Program-made: the position numbers and the translations under genes
Assembly: GCF_024623325.1 (NCBI RefSeq)
Contig: NZ_JANJZD010000012.1
Span: 1 to 64,000, forward strand
DNA: 64,000 bases
Source of the DNA: Acetatifactor muris
Lineage (GTDB): Bacteria > Bacillota > Clostridia > Lachnospirales > Lachnospiraceae
Direction of reading: 5' to 3'
Notes under the pieces: model-generated
The model's database searches: none
The model's input: only the letters and a program-made list of their open reading frames with translations
What the model was told of the DNA's origin: nothing
Shown here: positions 23,850 to 33,270 of the stretch, piece by piece
Layout of the letters: each line of letters starts with the position of its first letter
Position numbering within the stretch: the stretch's first letter is position 1

Positions 23850-25196
23850 ATGGAGCTGATAAAACGGAACCTTTCAGACCTTAAACCGGCGGAGTATAAT
23901 CCGCGTAAAGCGCTGACACCCAGCGATCCGGAATACCAGCGCATAGCCGCCAGTATAGAAGAATTTGGGTACGTTGACCCGATTATTATAAATTCAGACA
24001 ATACCATCATAGGCGGCCACCAGCGCCGCACGGTTATGCTTGATTTAGGCTATACGGAGGCGGACTGTATTCTTGTTGAGATGGACAAGACCAGGGAAAA
24101 GGCGCTTAATATTGCCTTGAACAAAATAACCGGCGAATGGGACGAGGCAGCCTTAAAAGATTTATTGATTGATTTAGATAAGGCAGACTATAACGTGAAC
24201 CTTACCGGCTTCGACGGCGACGAGATCGAAAAGCTCTTTGCAGCCGTTGAGCTTACCCAGGAGGCAAACGACGACGGCTACGACCCGGACGAGAAGCTGA
24301 AGGAGCTTACGGAGATACGGACGCGCCCCGGCGATATTTGGCAGTTAGGCAGCCACCGGCTGATGTGCGGCGACGCTACGGACCTTTCCGACGTTGAGCG
24401 GCTTATGGAGGGCGCAGCGGCGGACCTTATCATCACCGACCCGCCCTATAACGTAGATTACGAAACCAAAGACAAGAGCCTGGAGCGTTCCTATAAACGG
24501 AATAAGACCAGGACCAGCAACGAAATCCAAAACGACAAGATGAGCGATAACGCCTTTTACAGTTTTCTGTACAAGGCGTTTTGTAATTTCAACGAAGCAG
24601 CGCGGCCCGGCTGTTCGGTTTACATTTTCCACGCCGACAGCGAGGGTATAAACTTCCGAACCGCCATGAGGGAGGCGGGCTTTTACCAGGCGCAGACGCT
24701 TATATGGGAGAAAAACCAGTTTGTTATAGGCCGCCAGGATTACCACTGGCGGCATGAGCCTATTCTTTACGGTTGGAAGGAAGGCGCCGGTCATTACTTC
24801 GGAGGCGGACGCGGGCAAGATACGGTTTTCATTGAGGACGACATAGACTTTACCGCCATGAAGAAAGCGGAGCTTGTCGCCTACATTGAGGGCATCCGGG
24901 AGAAGCTGCAGCAGGACACAACGGTCTTGTACGAGAAGAAACCGGCCCGCAGCGATAAGCACCCGACCATGAAGCCCGTCGCCCTTTTCGGGCGGCTGAT
25001 TACTAACAGCAGCAAGTACGGGGATAACGTGGCTGACTTTTTCGGAGGCAGCGGGACGACGCTGATCGCTTGCGAACAGCTAAACCGGAGCGCGTACCTT
25101 ATGGAGATTAACGAAAAGTATTGCGACATTATTATTGACCGTTGGGAGGAATACACCGGTCAGAAGGCCGTAAGAGTAAGGGAGGGCGGAGCGTAA
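23850..25196 (+). CDS. ParB-like / DNA methyltransferase fusion
   Basis: 448 residues from the ATG at 23850 (AAGGAGGG upstream). The N-terminal ~130 residues form a ParB/sulfiredoxin-like domain (LKPAEYNPRK; IINSDNTIIGGHQRRTVMLDLGY). An N6-adenine or N4-cytosine methyltransferase follows, in motif order DPPY (LIITDPPYNVDY) then FGGSGTT (ADFFGGSGTTLIACEQ). It probably modifies phage DNA against host restriction. It sits directly before terminase, as in many Gram-positive phages. Confidence 0.92.
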   Translation: MELIKRNLSDLKPAEYNPRKALTPSDPEYQRIAASIEEFGYVDPIIINSDNTIIGGHQRRTVMLDLGYTEADCILVEMDKTREKALNIALNKITGEWDEAALKDLLIDLDKADYNVNLTGFDGDEIEKLFAAVELTQEANDDGYDPDEKLKELTEIRTRPGDIWQLGSHRLMCGDATDLSDVERLMEGAAADLIITDPPYNVDYETKDKSLERSYKRNKTRTSNEIQNDKMSDNAFYSFLYKAFCNFNEAARPGCSVYIFHADSEGINFRTAMREAGFYQAQTLIWEKNQFVIGRQDYHWRHEPILYGWKEGAGHYFGGGRGQDTVFIEDDIDFTAMKKAELVAYIEGIREKLQQDTTVLYEKKPARSDKHPTMKPVALFGRLITNSSKYGDNVADFFGGSGTTLIACEQLNRSAYLMEINEKYCDIIIDRWEEYTGQKAVRVREGGA

Positions 25197-25765
25197 TGGC
25201 AGAAGAAAAGAGCAGCGGCGGCCAGTTCGTAAAGGTTGAGGTCATAGCGCAGATTTTCGGCGTTACCGTCCGGAGAGTACAGCAGCTTACCCAGGAGGGC
25301 GTAGTTAAGACTACGGAGATCCCAGGGGAGGGCAGGCGCTACGAGCTGGTGCCGACCATTAAAACATATATTCAGTATTTGAGCGATAAGGCATACGGCA
25401 AGGGAAAATCCGAAAAGGAAACGGAGCTTAGGCAGCAGAAGCTGGAGGCGGAAATCGCTTTAAAGGAGAGCCAGGGCGAGATGCACCGCATGAGGGCGGA
25501 GATCGCCGCCGGGAAATATGTTGACGTTGAGGAAGTGGCGCTGGATTACCAAAAGTTTTTCGTTACGTTTAAGCGCTTCGCGTTGAGTATTCCTTCCCGG
25601 CTTGTAAGCATGATCAGCGACAGCCTGGAGCCGTTGGAGGCCCGCCGCGTAGAAAAGGAGATGAACGCCGAAGTAAAGCGTATGCTTCGGGCTTTTGTTG
25701 TTTCCGGTTGCGTACCGGAGGAACCGGGGGAGAAAAAGGCAAGAAAGAACCGTGCAGAAGCCTAA
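25196..25765 (+). CDS. Terminase small subunit (Nu1-like)
   Basis: 189 residues, start overlapping the previous stop (TAATG). The N-terminal winged helix (VEVIAQIFGVTVRRVQQLTQEGVVKT) recognises DNA in Nu1-type proteins. A coiled coil and helical bundle follow (QQKLEAEIALKESQGEMHRMRAE). It recognises the packaging site and recruits the large subunit, which starts 14 nt before its stop. Confidence 0.85.
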   Translation: MAEEKSSGGQFVKVEVIAQIFGVTVRRVQQLTQEGVVKTTEIPGEGRRYELVPTIKTYIQYLSDKAYGKGKSEKETELRQQKLEAEIALKESQGEMHRMRAEIAAGKYVDVEEVALDYQKFFVTFKRFALSIPSRLVSMISDSLEPLEARRVEKEMNAEVKRMLRAFVVSGCVPEEPGEKKARKNRAEA

Positions 25766-27665
25766 ACAGCTACGCATAAGAAAATACGATTGCAAACAGT
25801 ACCAAAAAGCCGCGCTTGAATACTTGAACCCCCCGGAAGAAATGACAGTATCCGAGTGGGCGGAGCAGTACCGGATGCTTGACAGCAGGACCAGCGCGGA
25901 ACCAGGCCCATGGAATAACGAGCGGACGCCGTACCTTGTAGAGATAATGAATGAGCTTCTAAACTACGAAACGGAAGAAATTATTTTTTGCAAGTGTACC
26001 CAGGTAGGGGGGACGGAGGTCGAGCTTAATATGTTAGGCTACACGATCCAGCAGGACCCGTCCCCGGTTGAAGTTGTTTACCCGACGGAAACCATGGCGA
26101 ACAGCGTATCAGAAAAAAGAATAAAGCCCATGATTGAAAGCACTTCGACGCTTTATAAAAAGTACGATAAGAACAGCAGCAACCTGGAGCTTGACTTTGA
26201 TGATATGTTTATAAAACTTGTTTGGAGTAACAGCCCTTCCGGCCTTGCTTCTTTTGCCATGAAGTACCTTTTTTTGGATGAGGTAGACAAGTACCCAGGA
26301 GCCAGCAAGAAAGAGGCGGATCCGATCAGCCTGGCAAAAGAGCGTACAAAGACTTTCCGAAACAGCAAAGTCTATATGACCAGCACACCGACCATAAGGA
26401 CGAACCACATCTGGAAAGCCAAGGAAGGAGCCGACGCAGAAAAGCATTACTTCATACCTTGCCCGCATTGTGGGGAGTTTATAGAGCTTCACTTTGACAA
26501 CCTTAAGTGGCCCGGAAAAGATAAGGATCTTGTGGACGCATACGGAGAGGATGCCATAAAGGAGAAGCTGGGGAACTTTGAGCCGATAGACGACTCGGAG
26601 GGTTTGAGCGACGCAGACCGGGCGGAGTTTGCTTTTTACGTTTGCCAGGAGTGCGGATGCGTAATCACGGATGCCCAGAAGCAGCAGGCAGTAAAGAAGG
26701 GACACTGGGAGGTCGTAAGACAAACAACCCGCTTTGTAAAAAAGGTTTGTTTCTGGATAAATACGCTTTATAGCCCCTTCGTCCGGTTTTCCGAAATTGC
26801 GAAGGAATTTATGGGCAGCAAGGCGGACCCGGAGAAACTACAAAACTTCGTAAATTCCTGGCTTGCAGAACCATGGGAAGATACCAAGCTAAAGACCAGC
26901 AAGGACCTTGTTATGGAGCGGCAGACGGAGCTTGCAGAGTTTACCGTGCCGGATTGGGCGAAGCTTCTTACCGGAGGCGTAGACGTTCAGCAAAACTGCG
27001 TATATTGGACCATAAGAGCCTGGGGCGACTTCTTGACAAGCCAGAACGTAGCACACGGCCAGGCTTACAGTTTTAAAGAGGTTGAGCAGATTATGAACCT
27101 TGAATATAAGACAGAGTCCGGAGCCGTTGCAATAGTAAACCTATGCCTCATAGACTCCGGCTACGACGCCGACAGCGCATACGATTTTTGCGCGCTAAAC
27201 GCGGAGTGGGCGCTGCCGGTAAAAGGCGCCAGCAACCCCATGCAGAACCATTTTAAGATCAGTACCGTAAATAAGGACAGTTCCAAAGCTTACGGCATGA
27301 ATCTAATAATAGTTGACGGCGGGAAGTACAAGGATATGATCGCCGGGAGGATGAGAAAGCCAAACGGGCGCGGGAGTTGGATGGTATACCAGGGCTGCGA
27401 CGAGGAATACGCCGCGCAGGTTACGGCGGAGCATAAAATCCTCGTTAAGAACGGCAACGCGAAGCCACGCCTTGAATGGGTGCCGAAGCACAGCCACGCC
27501 GACAACCATTATTTAGATGCCGAAGTATACGCCATGGCAGCAGCCGACACCCTGGGCGTCCGGATGCTTCATTTGCAGGGCGAACAGCAGCAGGCCCAGC
27601 CAGAAAAGAAGGAGCAGTACACGCCGGAGGAAGAATGGATCAGCCAAAACGAGAGCTGGCTATAG
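25752..27665 (+). CDS. Terminase large subunit, GpA family
   Basis: 637 residues from the GTG at 25752. GpA-type features: MTVSEWAEQYRMLD and GPWNNERTPYLVEIM at the start, an atypical Walker A (CKCTQVGGTEVE), Walker B FLDEVDKYPGA, and a Cys zinc element (CPHCGEF...CQECGC). The C-terminal nuclease includes VDVQ and DSGYDADS segments, and HSHADNHYLDAEVYAM near the end. It is the lambda-like packaging ATPase and nuclease. Length is normal. Confidence 0.93.
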   Translation: MQKPKQLRIRKYDCKQYQKAALEYLNPPEEMTVSEWAEQYRMLDSRTSAEPGPWNNERTPYLVEIMNELLNYETEEIIFCKCTQVGGTEVELNMLGYTIQQDPSPVEVVYPTETMANSVSEKRIKPMIESTSTLYKKYDKNSSNLELDFDDMFIKLVWSNSPSGLASFAMKYLFLDEVDKYPGASKKEADPISLAKERTKTFRNSKVYMTSTPTIRTNHIWKAKEGADAEKHYFIPCPHCGEFIELHFDNLKWPGKDKDLVDAYGEDAIKEKLGNFEPIDDSEGLSDADRAEFAFYVCQECGCVITDAQKQQAVKKGHWEVVRQTTRFVKKVCFWINTLYSPFVRFSEIAKEFMGSKADPEKLQNFVNSWLAEPWEDTKLKTSKDLVMERQTELAEFTVPDWAKLLTGGVDVQQNCVYWTIRAWGDFLTSQNVAHGQAYSFKEVEQIMNLEYKTESGAVAIVNLCLIDSGYDADSAYDFCALNAEWALPVKGASNPMQNHFKISTVNKDSSKAYGMNLIIVDGGKYKDMIAGRMRKPNGRGSWMVYQGCDEEYAAQVTAEHKILVKNGNAKPRLEWVPKHSHADNHYLDAEVYAMAAADTLGVRMLHLQGEQQQAQPEKKEQYTPEEEWISQNESWL

Positions 27666-27680
27666 GAAGGAGGAAACCGG

Positions 27681-27902
27681 GTGGAACAACAGATGACAGC
27701 GCAGGAAATGCTTACCGAAGTAAATAACGCTATTTACGCTATTTGCGTAGGAGGGCAAAGTTATAAAATCGGTTCCCGGCAGCTTAACCGGGCAGACCTT
27801 AAGACGCTTTACGACATTAAAAATGACCTTACGGCGCAGGTCGCCGGAGATACGCCGGGCTTTTTGGATGATTGCTACGTCGCAGTATTTGACCGGAGAT
27901 AG
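27681..27902 (+). CDS. gpW-like head-tail joining protein
   Basis: 73 residues, placed between terminase and portal. GQSYKIGSRQLNRADLKTLYDIKNDL is the characteristic segment of gpW/DUF6148-type proteins, which help join head to tail. GGAAGGAGG lies upstream. Confidence 0.75.
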   Translation: MEQQMTAQEMLTEVNNAIYAICVGGQSYKIGSRQLNRADLKTLYDIKNDLTAQVAGDTPGFLDDCYVAVFDRR

Positions 27903-27913
27903 GAGGGAAAGAA

Positions 27914-29557
27914 GTGGGAAACGTATTAGACAATATAATCGGCTTCATTTCTCCCGCAGCCGGAGCCAGGAGGGAGGCGTGGCGGCAGTATTTAGACGAA
28001 CAGCGCCATTATGACGCCGGAAGCTACGACCGCCTTAACGCCGGGTGGGTGGCTTACAATCAGAGCGCGGAGCAAACGGATCGCTACAGCAGGGACACGA
28101 TCCGCGCAAGGGCGCGGGACCTTGAGCGAAACAGCGACATGGCTAACAGCATAATCGGAGCTTACCGCCGGAACGTAGTAGGACACGGCTGGACGCTTCG
28201 GGCAAGGACCAGCAACGAAACCCTTAATAAGAAGATCCAGGAAGCCTGGGCGGAGTGGTGCAAGCGTAAAAATTGCGACGTAACCGAAACGCAGAGCTTT
28301 AATCAGATGCTTAGAATGGCGGAGCGCCGGAAGAAAGTAGACGGCGGAATCCTTTTTAAGAAATGCTATACCGGAGGCGGCCTGCTGCCCTTTAAGTTGC
28401 AGGCGTTGGAGGTTGACGAGCTGGACACCGGCAGAGTAGCGCCGCATAACCCGAAATGCCGCGTTATTGGAGGAATAGAGCTTAACACCTATAACAAGCC
28501 GGTCGGCTATTGGATAAGGCAGTATAACGTAGACGGCTTCGGGCAGATTGACCCCGTATATGTTCCGGCGAAGGATATTATTTATTTCTTCACGAAAGAC
28601 CGCCCCTCCCAGGTTCGGGAGATGAGCGACCTGGCCCCGACCATTACCAGGGTAAGGGACGCGAATGAGTTTATGACGGCGGTAAGCGTAAAGGAGCGCA
28701 TAGCCGCCTGCCTTGCGGTTTTCGTAAAAAAGATTATTCCTACAACGGGAAACTTTGCAAGGGGAATAAACCAGGACAGCAGGCCGCGTGAGGACTACGA
28801 CGGGAAGCGGATCAGCCCCGGCATGATAAAAGAGCTTAACGCCGGGGACGAGATCCAGGTCGTAAACCCGACCGGGCAGGCAACGGACGCCGCCAGCTAT
28901 ATCAAGCTGCAGCAGCGGCTTATAGGAGCCGGGCAGGGCTTAAGCTACGAAGCCACGAGCCGCGACATGAGTCAGAGCAATTACAGCAGCGCCCGCCAGG
29001 GAATTATTGAGGATGGCCAGACCTACATAGAGGACATAGAACTGCTGCAGGAGGTTGTGATGGACGAAGTATACGAAACCTTCATAATTTCCGGCGTTCT
29101 TTCCGGCTTATTCAATATCCCCGGATTTTGGGAGGATAAGCAGAAATATTTTAAGCACGAATGGGTGGCAGCACCGAAAAAGTGGATAGACCCCAGCAAA
29201 GAGGCCATGGCAACAAAGATCGCGTTGCAGACCGGCCAAAAGACATACCCGCAGATCGCGGCGGAGAACGGCAAAGACTGGAAAGAACAGATAGACGAAA
29301 CCGTCGCCGTTTTGGAATACGCCAGGGAAAAAGGCTTAGAGATGGGAGGTGTTATATTTGACAGAACAGAAGCAGACCTTACTCCTGCAGACGAAAAAGA
29401 CAAGCAGGACCCGGCAGCCGTACCAGCACCTGCAGACCAGGGCGGCGGAAACCAGCCCCCAGGGCAGCCGGCAGAACAGCAGCCAGGGAACCAGCCGGCA
29501 GAGCAGCCGGCAGCCGGCGACGGACAGCAGGAGGGAAAATCAAATAAGGGCGTTTAG
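27914..29557 (+). CDS. Portal protein, lambda gpB family
   Basis: 547 residues from a GTG after AGGAGGGAAAGAA. It begins NIIGFISPAAGARREAWRQYL, and the central part (RARDLERNSDMANSIIGAYRRNVVGHGWTL; VSVKERIAACLAVFVKK) matches lambda-type portals. The C-terminal ~45 residues are low-complexity P/Q/G/A. They lie over the start of the protease gene, which overlaps by 200 nt in another frame. It forms the dodecameric DNA entry ring. Confidence 0.92.
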   Translation: MGNVLDNIIGFISPAAGARREAWRQYLDEQRHYDAGSYDRLNAGWVAYNQSAEQTDRYSRDTIRARARDLERNSDMANSIIGAYRRNVVGHGWTLRARTSNETLNKKIQEAWAEWCKRKNCDVTETQSFNQMLRMAERRKKVDGGILFKKCYTGGGLLPFKLQALEVDELDTGRVAPHNPKCRVIGGIELNTYNKPVGYWIRQYNVDGFGQIDPVYVPAKDIIYFFTKDRPSQVREMSDLAPTITRVRDANEFMTAVSVKERIAACLAVFVKKIIPTTGNFARGINQDSRPREDYDGKRISPGMIKELNAGDEIQVVNPTGQATDAASYIKLQQRLIGAGQGLSYEATSRDMSQSNYSSARQGIIEDGQTYIEDIELLQEVVMDEVYETFIISGVLSGLFNIPGFWEDKQKYFKHEWVAAPKKWIDPSKEAMATKIALQTGQKTYPQIAAENGKDWKEQIDETVAVLEYAREKGLEMGGVIFDRTEADLTPADEKDKQDPAAVPAPADQGGGNQPPGQPAEQQPGNQPAEQPAAGDGQQEGKSNKGV

Positions 29558-30107
29558 TACGGCAACCATACGCGCCATGGAAGGCGAAGGGAATGAGCGG
29601 AAGTTCATTCTTTCTTTTTCTTCAGAAGAACCATACGAGCGTTACTGGGGGAAGGAGATTTTAGACCACAACCCGGCAGCCGTTGACCTTACCAGGCTTA
29701 ACAGTATAGGCGTCCTTCTTTTCAACCATAACCGCGATAAAGTTATCGGCAGAATAAACCGCGCCTGGATTGAAAACCAGCGGGGCATGGCTGAGGTAGA
29801 ATTTGACAGCGACGAAGAAAGCGAGGTCATTTTTCAGAAGGTAAAAAGCGGGACGCTCAAGGGCGTTTCCGTTGGGTATAAGATTGGTGTGATTGAGGAA
29901 GTCATGCCGGGGAAGATATCCACCGACGGACGTTTTAACGGTCCTTGCGACGTCGCAAGGGAATGGATGCCCTACGAGATAAGCGTAGTAAGCGTCCCAG
30001 CAGACGCTACCGTGGGAGTAGGGCGGGAGCTTAAAGGGAATCCGCAGGCTCCGGAAACTTTAACTTGTTTTGAAGCACAACTTCAAATAAATAAAAACAG
30101 AAAATAG
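29358..30107 (+). CDS. Head maturation protease (HK97 prohead type)
   Basis: 249 residues from a TTG with GGGAGGTG upstream. The first ~66 residues are encoded within the portal gene and are low-complexity S/Q/R. The protease domain follows: IGVLLFNHN with a His, LKGVSVGYKIG with the likely catalytic Ser, and WMPYEISVVSVPAD. A later start at ATG 29577 is possible but lacks a ribosome site. The gene contains the 14-bp palindrome at 29945. Confidence 0.87.
   Translation: MTEQKQTLLLQTKKTSRTRQPYQHLQTRAAETSPQGSRQNSSQGTSRQSSRQPATDSRRENQIRAFSTATIRAMEGEGNERKFILSFSSEEPYERYWGKEILDHNPAAVDLTRLNSIGVLLFNHNRDKVIGRINRAWIENQRGMAEVEFDSDEESEVIFQKVKSGTLKGVSVGYKIGVIEEVMPGKISTDGRFNGPCDVAREWMPYEISVVSVPADATVGVGRELKGNPQAPETLTCFEAQLQINKNRK
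29945..29958. repeat. Dispersed 14-bp palindrome, copy 3
   Basis: TTGCGACGTCGCAA within the protease gene, in the same reading phase (C-D-V-A) as copies 1 and 2. Confidence 0.85.
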
Positions 30108-30118
30108 GAGGTACAGAG

Positions 30119-31696
30119 ATGACACCGAAACAAAGACGAGAAGCCGCCATGCTGAAGCAGCAGGCCATTGTGAACGCCGCCAAGGCAGACGGCAACCGTG
30201 CGCTGACGGCGGAAGAACAGGCACAGTTTAACGCTCTCCAGAGGGAGATTGACGAAGCCCAGGCAGAGATCGACGCACAGGAGAGAGGGCTGGCAGGAGG
30301 AACCGGAGCGGCAGCAGCACCCCCGGCGGCGAATCCCCAGCAGACGACACCACCCCCGGCAACCGCACCGCAGACAGTACCTGCAGATGGACAGCGGAGC
30401 GCAACCGAGGCGGAGCGTAACCGGGTAACGGAAATTATGGCACTTTGCCGGGACTTCGATGTGGATCCGGCGGAGCATATCCGCAACGGTTCCAGTTTGG
30501 ATCAGGTACGCAGTTCCATCCTTGACGGCATGAGGCAGACCGGAAGCCCTGTGGGCGTACAGGTCACCAGGGACGAAAACGAAACTTTCAGACAGAGGGC
30601 AACCGACGCGCTTATGCTTCGGGCAGGCGTACCCGTAGCCACCCCGGCAGACGGAGCGAATGAGCTTAGATCCATGAGCCTCCGCGACCTTGCTATTGAG
30701 TGTTTGAGCAGGGACGGGCGGGACACTATGCAGCTTTTGAGGATGCAGCCCGACGATATGTACGGCGAGCTTTGCCGCCAGTTCTACAACCCTACGGCAG
30801 CCTTTCCGGCGATCCTTGACAACACGATCAGAAAGAGCATTGTGCAGCTTTACAACGCAGTGCCTACGACCTTCCAGGCATGGACCACAAAGGGCAGCTT
30901 GAAGGACTTCAAGACCACAGCGGATCACGAATACGTGATCGGAGGTATGGGCGACTTCCTTCTGGTTCCCGAAAACGGCGAGCTTAAGCCGGATAAGCCC
31001 AGGACGGAGCTGCTGCCGAACCGCAAGCTGGACACCTACGGGCGGACATTCAGCATGACCCGCCAGGCGTTCATCAACGACGATATCGGCTTTTTAACGG
31101 AGGTTCCGGGGCTTTACGCAGCAGCGGCAAAGAAAACCATTGATAAGCAGGTCTATAGCTTGCTTTACAATAATGCCCCGATTTTCGACGGCGTAAACCT
31201 TTTCCATAAGAACCACGGGAACCTGATCGCAAAGGGCGGCAAGCCTACCCAGGCTTCGATCCAGGCTATTATCCTGCAGATGCAGCACCAGCGCGACCAG
31301 TTCGGGGAAGCTATTTACATTACCCCGCAGCATATTATTGTGCCTGTTGGCTATGAGTTTGAGCTGGCGGTCATTCTTCACAGCACCCAGGTAGTAGGCA
31401 GCAATAACAACGATATCAACCCGCTGTACAACTACCCGATCAATATTATTCAGACCCCGGTGCTTAACGCCCTGGCAGGGGATAAGGAAGTGCCGTGGTT
31501 TATGGTTGCAAACACCGCCAGCGCAAAACATATCCAGGTGGACTACTTGAACGGGCAGGAAACCCCGACCGTAAGAAGGATGGAAACGCCGGGTGTTTTG
31601 GGCTTCCAGTGGGATATTTACCTTGACTGGGGAATCGCCGTAAGGGACTTCCGCGGAATTGCAAAGAACCCTGGAGAAAAGATCGCAGCAGAATAA
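30119..31696 (+). CDS. Major capsid protein with N-terminal scaffold region
   Basis: 525 residues. The N-terminal ~110 residues are a coiled coil plus Pro/Ala-rich linker (EAQAEIDAQERGLAGG...), like the delta/scaffold part removed by the protease. The rest matches the Mu gpT/HK97-like coat fold (TFSMTRQAFINDDIGFLTEVPGLYAAAAKKTIDKQVYSLL; VPWFMVANTASAKHIQVDYLNG). It follows the protease by 11 bp with AGGAGG upstream. Confidence 0.9.
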   Translation: MTPKQRREAAMLKQQAIVNAAKADGNRALTAEEQAQFNALQREIDEAQAEIDAQERGLAGGTGAAAAPPAANPQQTTPPPATAPQTVPADGQRSATEAERNRVTEIMALCRDFDVDPAEHIRNGSSLDQVRSSILDGMRQTGSPVGVQVTRDENETFRQRATDALMLRAGVPVATPADGANELRSMSLRDLAIECLSRDGRDTMQLLRMQPDDMYGELCRQFYNPTAAFPAILDNTIRKSIVQLYNAVPTTFQAWTTKGSLKDFKTTADHEYVIGGMGDFLLVPENGELKPDKPRTELLPNRKLDTYGRTFSMTRQAFINDDIGFLTEVPGLYAAAAKKTIDKQVYSLLYNNAPIFDGVNLFHKNHGNLIAKGGKPTQASIQAIILQMQHQRDQFGEAIYITPQHIIVPVGYEFELAVILHSTQVVGSNNNDINPLYNYPINIIQTPVLNALAGDKEVPWFMVANTASAKHIQVDYLNGQETPTVRRMETPGVLGFQWDIYLDWGIAVRDFRGIAKNPGEKIAAE

Positions 31697-31718
31697 GAGA
31701 TAAGGAGGATTAAAAGCC

Positions 31719-32051
31719 ATGAGTAAAGCCGCATATTGGCAGAGAGGGGAAACCCTCGACTATAAGAACAATACGGACACAAAGATCGAGGCAAACACGG
31801 TCATTTCTTTCGGTTCCCATATTGGCGTCGCCGGGACGGATATCCTCCCCGGCGAGCTGGGATCGCTTGTAGTTACAGGCGTTTTTGAGATCGACAAGAC
31901 CGCAACTGGAGCCATTGAGATGGGAACGGAGGTATATTTTGACGGGACCGGCATCACCGACACCAAGGGCGACGACACGCCGCTGGCAGGGTATGCGGCT
32001 CAGGCAGCAGCCGCAAGCGATACCGTTATCCTGGTAAAGTTGGGCGGCTGA
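31719..32051 (+). CDS. Capsid decoration protein (DUF2190 type)
   Basis: 110 residues with AAGGAGG upstream. AAYWQRGETLDYKN and a beta-rich small domain ending in TVILVKLGG fit the DUF2190 cement/decoration family, usually encoded right after the coat protein as here. It should stabilise the expanded head. Confidence 0.8.
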   Translation: MSKAAYWQRGETLDYKNNTDTKIEANTVISFGSHIGVAGTDILPGELGSLVVTGVFEIDKTATGAIEMGTEVYFDGTGITDTKGDDTPLAGYAAQAAAASDTVILVKLGG

Positions 32052-32362
32052 TGAAACAGCTTATAGCCGTTTTCCCCATACTTTTTGAAAGCCAGAACTA
32101 TGAGCCGGGCGACGAGCTGCCGACACATAACGCCGGGCTTGTAGAAGTATGGATCGGAAACGGAACGGCGATATGGAAGGACACGGAGGAACCCAAAAAG
32201 CGGAGCGCAAAAGCGAGGCAGACAACCGCCCCCGCAGGGCTTCCCGGTGATGCTTACCCTTCCGCCGGAGCGGAGCAGGATTTAGTGGGAAAACCGCCGT
32301 CCAGGAAAACGAGGGGCGCACAGCCGGAACCGACCAAAGGAAGGAGGAAAAGCAGTGCGTAA
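32051..32362 (+). CDS. Hypothetical head-region protein
   Basis: 103 residues whose ATG overlaps the preceding stop by 1 nt. The N-terminus is beta-like (LIAVFPILFESQNYEPGDELPTH). The second half is a basic, Pro/Arg-rich disordered tail. Probably a small head or connector accessory protein. Confidence 0.6.
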   Translation: MKQLIAVFPILFESQNYEPGDELPTHNAGLVEVWIGNGTAIWKDTEEPKKRSAKARQTTAPAGLPGDAYPSAGAEQDLVGKPPSRKTRGAQPEPTKGRRKSSA

Positions 32363-32690
32363 GCCGCTGACATTTAAGGAGCTTCTGAGGCAGGACGTAA
32401 AAACGGTATTTCTTAACCCGGCAGAGTTTGGAGAGGAACACACGGTCAACGGAAAAACAATGCTGATCATTATTGACGATAACGAGCTTACGGAGAGGGA
32501 AAAGCGGATGAAAAGCAACATGGACGGCATATACAAAAAGCAAACGCTTGTATATGTCAGCGCCTTAGACTTCGGCCCGCTTCCGGGAGTAGGCAAGCCC
32601 GTCAAGATAGACGGCGCAACCTTTATCGTTACCGACAGCTTGAACGAGGGCGGCGTGTATTCCTTGCATTTGGAGGCGAATAAGAGTTGA
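32355..32690 (+). CDS. Probable head-tail connector protein
   Basis: 111 residues from a GTG after AAGGAGGAAAAGCA. The second half (YVSALDFGPLPGVGKPVKIDGATFIVTDSLNEGGVYSLHLEANK) is typical of small beta-barrel connector/stopper proteins at this position in P2- and lambda-like phages. Assigned by position and fold-like pattern. Confidence 0.65.
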   Translation: MRKPLTFKELLRQDVKTVFLNPAEFGEEHTVNGKTMLIIIDDNELTEREKRMKSNMDGIYKKQTLVYVSALDFGPLPGVGKPVKIDGATFIVTDSLNEGGVYSLHLEANKS

Positions 32691-33268
32691 TAGAAATAAG
32701 CTACGACCGGAATATGCTGGAGCAGGTTGAGCGGAAGTTAGGGCGGATGAAAAGCGAAGCCCCGAAAGCACTGAAGAACGCACTTAACCAGACAGCCAAG
32801 CAGGCACGGAAAGACCTGGCGGACGAGGCACAGAAAACCTATACCGTAAAAACCGGGCGCTTCAATAAGGCCATGAAAATAAAGAACGCCACCCCAGCGA
32901 GGCTGGAAGCGACCATAAAGGCAACGGGCAGAGTTATGGGGCTTAAGGATTACAAAGTAAGCCCGGCCACCATGAGAACCGGAGCGAACCGTCCGGACGT
33001 AGTAAAAGCGAAGGTACTTAAGGCAAGCGGAATGAAGCCCCTGGAGATGGGAGGGCTTAAGGCTTTTGTTACCAAGTTTTCCAGCGGCCATGTAGCAGTA
33101 GCCCAGAGGCGCGGAGCCGCAAGGCTGCCTATTAAGTCCTTTTCCGCCAACTCTATCCCGGTTATGCTGGGGAACGAAAAGCGGGTATACGGCATAGTAA
33201 AGCCGCATATTAAAGACAACCTTAAGCAGAACGTAAATGCACAGGTTAGGAAGATATTAGGAGGATAG
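32687..33268 (+). CDS. Minor tail protein Z-like
   Basis: 193 residues. The pattern LEQVERKLGRMKSEAPKALKNALNQTAKQARKDL followed by KTGRFNKAMKIKNAT matches prophage minor tail protein Z / tail-completion proteins. It lies in the connector cluster and overlaps the previous gene by 4 nt. Confidence 0.75.
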   Translation: MIEISYDRNMLEQVERKLGRMKSEAPKALKNALNQTAKQARKDLADEAQKTYTVKTGRFNKAMKIKNATPARLEATIKATGRVMGLKDYKVSPATMRTGANRPDVVKAKVLKASGMKPLEMGGLKAFVTKFSSGHVAVAQRRGAARLPIKSFSANSIPVMLGNEKRVYGIVKPHIKDNLKQNVNAQVRKILGG

Positions 33269-33270
33269 GC

